This document shows positions 20,534 to 21,960 of a stretch of DNA of 21,960 bases, in pieces; positions within the stretch are counted from its first letter, which is position 1, and every line of letters starts with the position of its first letter. The DNA lies in the NCBI GenBank assembly GCA_029933995.1, contig JAOZNB010000007.1:1-21960 (forward strand), written 5' to 3'. This DNA is from Candidatus Moraniibacteriota bacterium. Lineage in GTDB: Bacteria; Patescibacteriota; Minisyncoccia; Moranbacterales; GCA-2747515. The translations under genes and the position numbers were made by a program. The notes under the pieces were generated by a model. That model was not told the DNA's origin. It ran no database searches and worked only from the letters and a program-made list of their open reading frames with translations.

Positions 20534-20716
20534 AAAAAAGCACCAACAATAAAATAAGAAATGATGCTGAGGTCCTTGTAGTGACAGACCTGTGTGTCTG
20601 TCATTTGATAGGACGGTTCCACTCAGCTTCCCATATTATTGTGGGCGCTCTTTTTATGTATTACGCTCATAATTTTTTACGCAGACTCCGTAGGTAGTAA
20701 ACTACATCATAGTCTG
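20534..20716 (-). promoter_or_regulatory. T-box riboswitch of thrS with short Stem I
   Basis: On the minus strand, Stem I is CAGACU/AGUCUG (20716-20711 and 20687-20682). It encloses an internal loop and a GUAG-UUUA-CUAC tip, with ACG (Thr) at 20691-20689 on the 3' side of the loop as candidate specifier. A small CCCA...UGGG stem (Stem III) comes next. The antiterminator is GCUGAG (20627-20622), the bulge UGGAACC (20621-20615), GUCCU, a UGACAGAC/GUCUGUCA hairpin, AGGAC and CUCAGC (20571-20566). The UGGAACC bulge matches the T-box consensus UGGNACC, in which UGGN pairs with the tRNA NCCA end. The terminator AGCAUCA (20568-20562)/UGGUGCU (20545-20539) plus six U reuses the AGC of the antiterminator, so the two folds exclude each other. 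Uncharged tRNAThr would favour readthrough into thrS. Confidence 0.85.
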
Positions 20717-20734
20717 TATTGAATTGTAAGTACA

Positions 20735-20763
20735 TCTTTACATACTATAAGTAGTTTTGTCAA
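20735..20763 (-). promoter_or_regulatory. Promoter of the thrS leader
   Basis: On the minus strand TTGACA (20763-20758) is followed after 17 bases by TAAAGA (20740-20735). The -35 is perfect; the -10 is weak but preceded by TG-rich sequence. The start near 20728 lies just before Stem I of the T-box. Confidence 0.5.
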
Positions 20764-20767
20764 ACCC

Positions 20768-20796
20768 TTGACAATACGTTAATTATATGCTATTAT
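20768..20796 (+). promoter_or_regulatory. Strong sigma70 promoter of the lysine-rich protein gene
   Basis: TTGACA (20768-20773), a 17-base spacer and TATTAT (20791-20796) make this the best promoter in the window. Its -35 box and that of the thrS promoter form the inverted repeat TTGTCAA-ACCC-TTGACAA (20757-20774), so the two polymerases, or a shared repressor, would compete for this spot. Confidence 0.8.
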
Positions 20797-20853
20797 TGTA
20801 CGTTGGTTAGTATTTTAAAAAAAGAAGCATAAACACAATAATTAGGAGATGAC

Positions 20854-21459
20854 ATGCAAACTACTGTAAAAAGTTTTGATGCACTGGGTAACATTTTTGG
20901 TTTAAATGGTGGTAATAAAAGTTTTGAGGCTCCGTCAACCACAAAACAACCGAAAGTTTTGAAGAAAAAAAAGGTTGTTAAAAAAGTAAAAAAGGGCGCC
21001 ACAAAACAACCAAAAGTGTTTAAGAAAAAAACAGTTGTCAAAAAGACAAGGTCAGGAACCAAATTATCAGGTTGCAAAGTTTTAAAAACTTATCAGGGTG
21101 TTGTAATTAAAGTGCCGGGAAAGAGCACTACAATGAAGCATGAATCTGTCAAGGCCGGAATATCAGAACATTGGCAAAGTAGAAATGGTTTGGGAAGTTC
21201 TGTATTCTTGTATATGAATTTTTTTAATGTTACACAGGCAAACTTTGCTACAAAGATTGTGGCAACAGTAACTGTGAAAAAGGAGGTTGATTCCGAAGGA
21301 GTTGAAATTACGGTTTTGGATATTAAACATACTCCGAAACAAGACTGTAAATTCACCTTCCACATTCCTGTGGATGGCAGCGGTGAATTTAAAATCGATT
21401 CACGAATTGTGAATCGAATTAATTTCGCACCAAGGAAGAATAATCTCATTCGGAAGTGA
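20854..21459 (+). CDS. Lysine-rich tandem-repeat protein of unknown function
   Basis: This 201-residue protein has three parts. The N-terminus (1-29) is Gly/Asn-rich. Next come two tandem 20-residue repeats (30-49 and 50-69; TKQPKVxKKKxVVKK), encoded by an exact-period 60-bp repeat (20941-21000 and 21001-21060). A C-terminal domain of about 130 residues is predicted to be mostly beta strand (VVIKVPG, VFLYMNFFNVT, KIVATVTVKKEV, CKFTFHIPVDG) and ends in a basic NFAPRKNNLIRK. The repeats suggest binding to nucleic acid or another polyanion. There is no signal peptide. I do not recognise the family. A consensus promoter and Shine-Dalgarno sequence (AGGAG) imply high expression. The TGA stop is followed by a terminator; the gene is monocistronic and divergent from thrS. 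Confidence 0.8.
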   Translation: MQTTVKSFDALGNIFGLNGGNKSFEAPSTTKQPKVLKKKKVVKKVKKGATKQPKVFKKKTVVKKTRSGTKLSGCKVLKTYQGVVIKVPGKSTTMKHESVKAGISEHWQSRNGLGSSVFLYMNFFNVTQANFATKIVATVTVKKEVDSEGVEITVLDIKHTPKQDCKFTFHIPVDGSGEFKIDSRIVNRINFAPRKNNLIRK

Positions 21460-21487
21460 AGAGGATGAGTTCGGCTAAACAACATAA

Positions 21488-21526
21488 TATCCACTGTGGA
21501 ATTAATTTCTACAGTGGTATTTTTTA
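21488..21526 (+). terminator. Terminator of the lysine-rich protein gene
   Basis: ATATCCACTGT pairs with ACAGTGGTAT (core CCACTGT 21491-21497 with ACAGTGG 21511-21517) around a 13-base loop, followed by a run of T. Confidence 0.8.
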
Positions 21527-21820
21527 TTATCCCTAAAAACCACCAGCGTAGAAAGGTGAGTGCGTTTAAAGCGTAGCAAGTATATAATTTTTCTATAATA
21601 CTAAAAAGTTTCTAAAGTATGTAAGTATAAGATTCCGGATAATGTTATTTCTATATCAATCACTTCGTTCTTGAAGAAATAAACATTTCTGGAATGACAC
21701 TTAAAAAATATCTAAAGATTGTAAAAAATTTGCAAGAAAGGATTTTAAGAAAGAAATAATAAAATATTAGATACCAAGCTAATATAAAAAAATAAATAAG
21801 TTGCTAGACTTTTATTTTAA
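21527..21820. other. Non-coding gap with repeat debris
   Basis: No convincing gene is seen. It holds the GATTCC...GGAATGAC element (21631-21698) and a short open stretch ending at the TAA at 21757-21759 (MTLKKYLKIVKNLQERILRKK from an ATG at 21694). The latter is lysine-rich but too short to call a gene. CCACCAGC at 21540-21547 also occurs in the 54-bp repeat but without its partner arm. Confidence 0.5.
21631..21698. repeat. GATTCC...GGAATGAC imperfect inverted repeat
   Basis: ATTCCGGATAATGTTATTTCT-like left and AGAAATAAACATTTCTGGAAT-like right arms are imperfect reverse complements. The reverse complement begins GTCATTCC and ends GGAATC, the same boundaries as the element at 20334-20383. This suggests a second, diverged member of that family in inverted orientation. 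Confidence 0.5.
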
Positions 21821-21874
21821 CGCAGGTGTAACCTGCAGGATAGAAGCCACCAGCATCGCTGATGGTCTTCACTT
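21821..21874. repeat. 54-bp double-hairpin repeat, copy 2
   Basis: It is identical to 1-54 except for one base (A instead of G at the position corresponding to 42), in the same orientation. Here the second hairpin is followed by ACTTTTTTG, so this copy could also work as a plus-strand terminator; copy 1 lacks the T run. Confidence 0.85.
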
Positions 21875-21960
21875 TTTTGTAGGATTCTGACAATTACAAT
21901 TTTTGGCGCTATACCCCATAAGTAAATGTTACCGAGGTGGGTACTGCATAGTCCATAATA
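21875..21960. other. Window tail, no feature identified
   Basis: These 86 bases contain no readable gene start, tRNA or clear promoter. The GAGGTGGGTACTGC stretch near 21934-21947 faintly recalls a T-box motif but does not match UGGNACC. Confidence 0.4.

Noticed and set aside
21694..21759. 21-residue lysine-rich reading frame
   Set aside because: Too short, no promoter or ribosome-binding site, and it overlaps the end of a repeat element.
21934..21947. GAGGTGGGTACTGC at the window end as a second T-box
   Set aside because: It lacks the UGGNACC bulge; about four of 14 consensus positions differ and no antiterminator arms are visible before the window ends.
1..21960. Recoding of UGA (as in Gracilibacteria/Absconditabacteria)
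   Set aside because: UGA ends the genes at 9798 and 20854 with terminators right after, and no gene needs UGA read through.
1..21960. CRISPR array, IS element, integrase or rRNA gene
   Set aside because: No regularly spaced repeats, transposase/integrase motifs or rRNA segments are visible; repeats here are isolated palindromes.

Overview
This is an AT-rich bacterial chromosome segment that carries ordinary housekeeping genes. I infer a reduced-genome lineage, most likely Patescibacteria (CPR). The grounds are compact proteins, a threonyl-tRNA synthetase without its N-terminal TGS domain, nearly all genes starting at an ATG with no Shine-Dalgarno sequence, and a mosaic of short palindromic repeats between genes. 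The standard stop codons, including TGA, fit every gene. The phylum is an inference; there is no rRNA or tRNA gene in the window to fix it.

Layout. (1) 1-2403: secE-nusG-rplK-rplA, with a promoter and a terminator-like hairpin before secE, two copies of a long inverted-repeat element after nusG and after rplK, and an rplA leader hairpin that copies the 23S rRNA binding site of protein L1. (2) 2476-6672: deoxynucleotide supply. Three paralogous P-loop kinases surround a dCMP deaminase, followed by a zinc-ribbon protein, flavin-dependent thymidylate synthase (thyX) and dUTPase (dut). Together these can make dUMP from dCMP or dUTP and convert it to dTMP. (3) 6692-10610: gatB, then small membrane proteins and a CPBP-type membrane protease, with degenerate repeats and start-less coding remnants between them. 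(4) 10695-15948: an ECF sigma factor, a probable membrane anti-sigma gene split by a frameshift at a run of seven T, a cysteine-rich lipoprotein, and a MacAB/YknXYZ-like transporter (adaptor, ATPase, permease). This looks like one envelope-stress or export module. (5) 15987-20287, minus strand: miaA, a PlsC-like acyltransferase, an alpha/beta hydrolase and thrS. (6) 20288-20853: the regulatory region between thrS and a divergent gene. It holds a minus-strand T-box riboswitch with an unusually short Stem I, a clear antiterminator and a competing terminator, two unrelated palindromic repeats between the terminator and thrS, and two divergent promoters whose -35 boxes form one palindrome. (7) 20854-21460: a strongly promoted gene for an unknown lysine-rich protein with a 60-bp tandem repeat. 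(8) 21460-21960: non-coding DNA that ends with a second copy of the 54-bp double-hairpin repeat that opens the window.

The most interesting items are the short-Stem-I T-box of thrS, the paired inverted-repeat elements inside the ribosomal-protein operon, the frameshifted anti-sigma gene, and the triplicated kinase set in the dNTP cluster.
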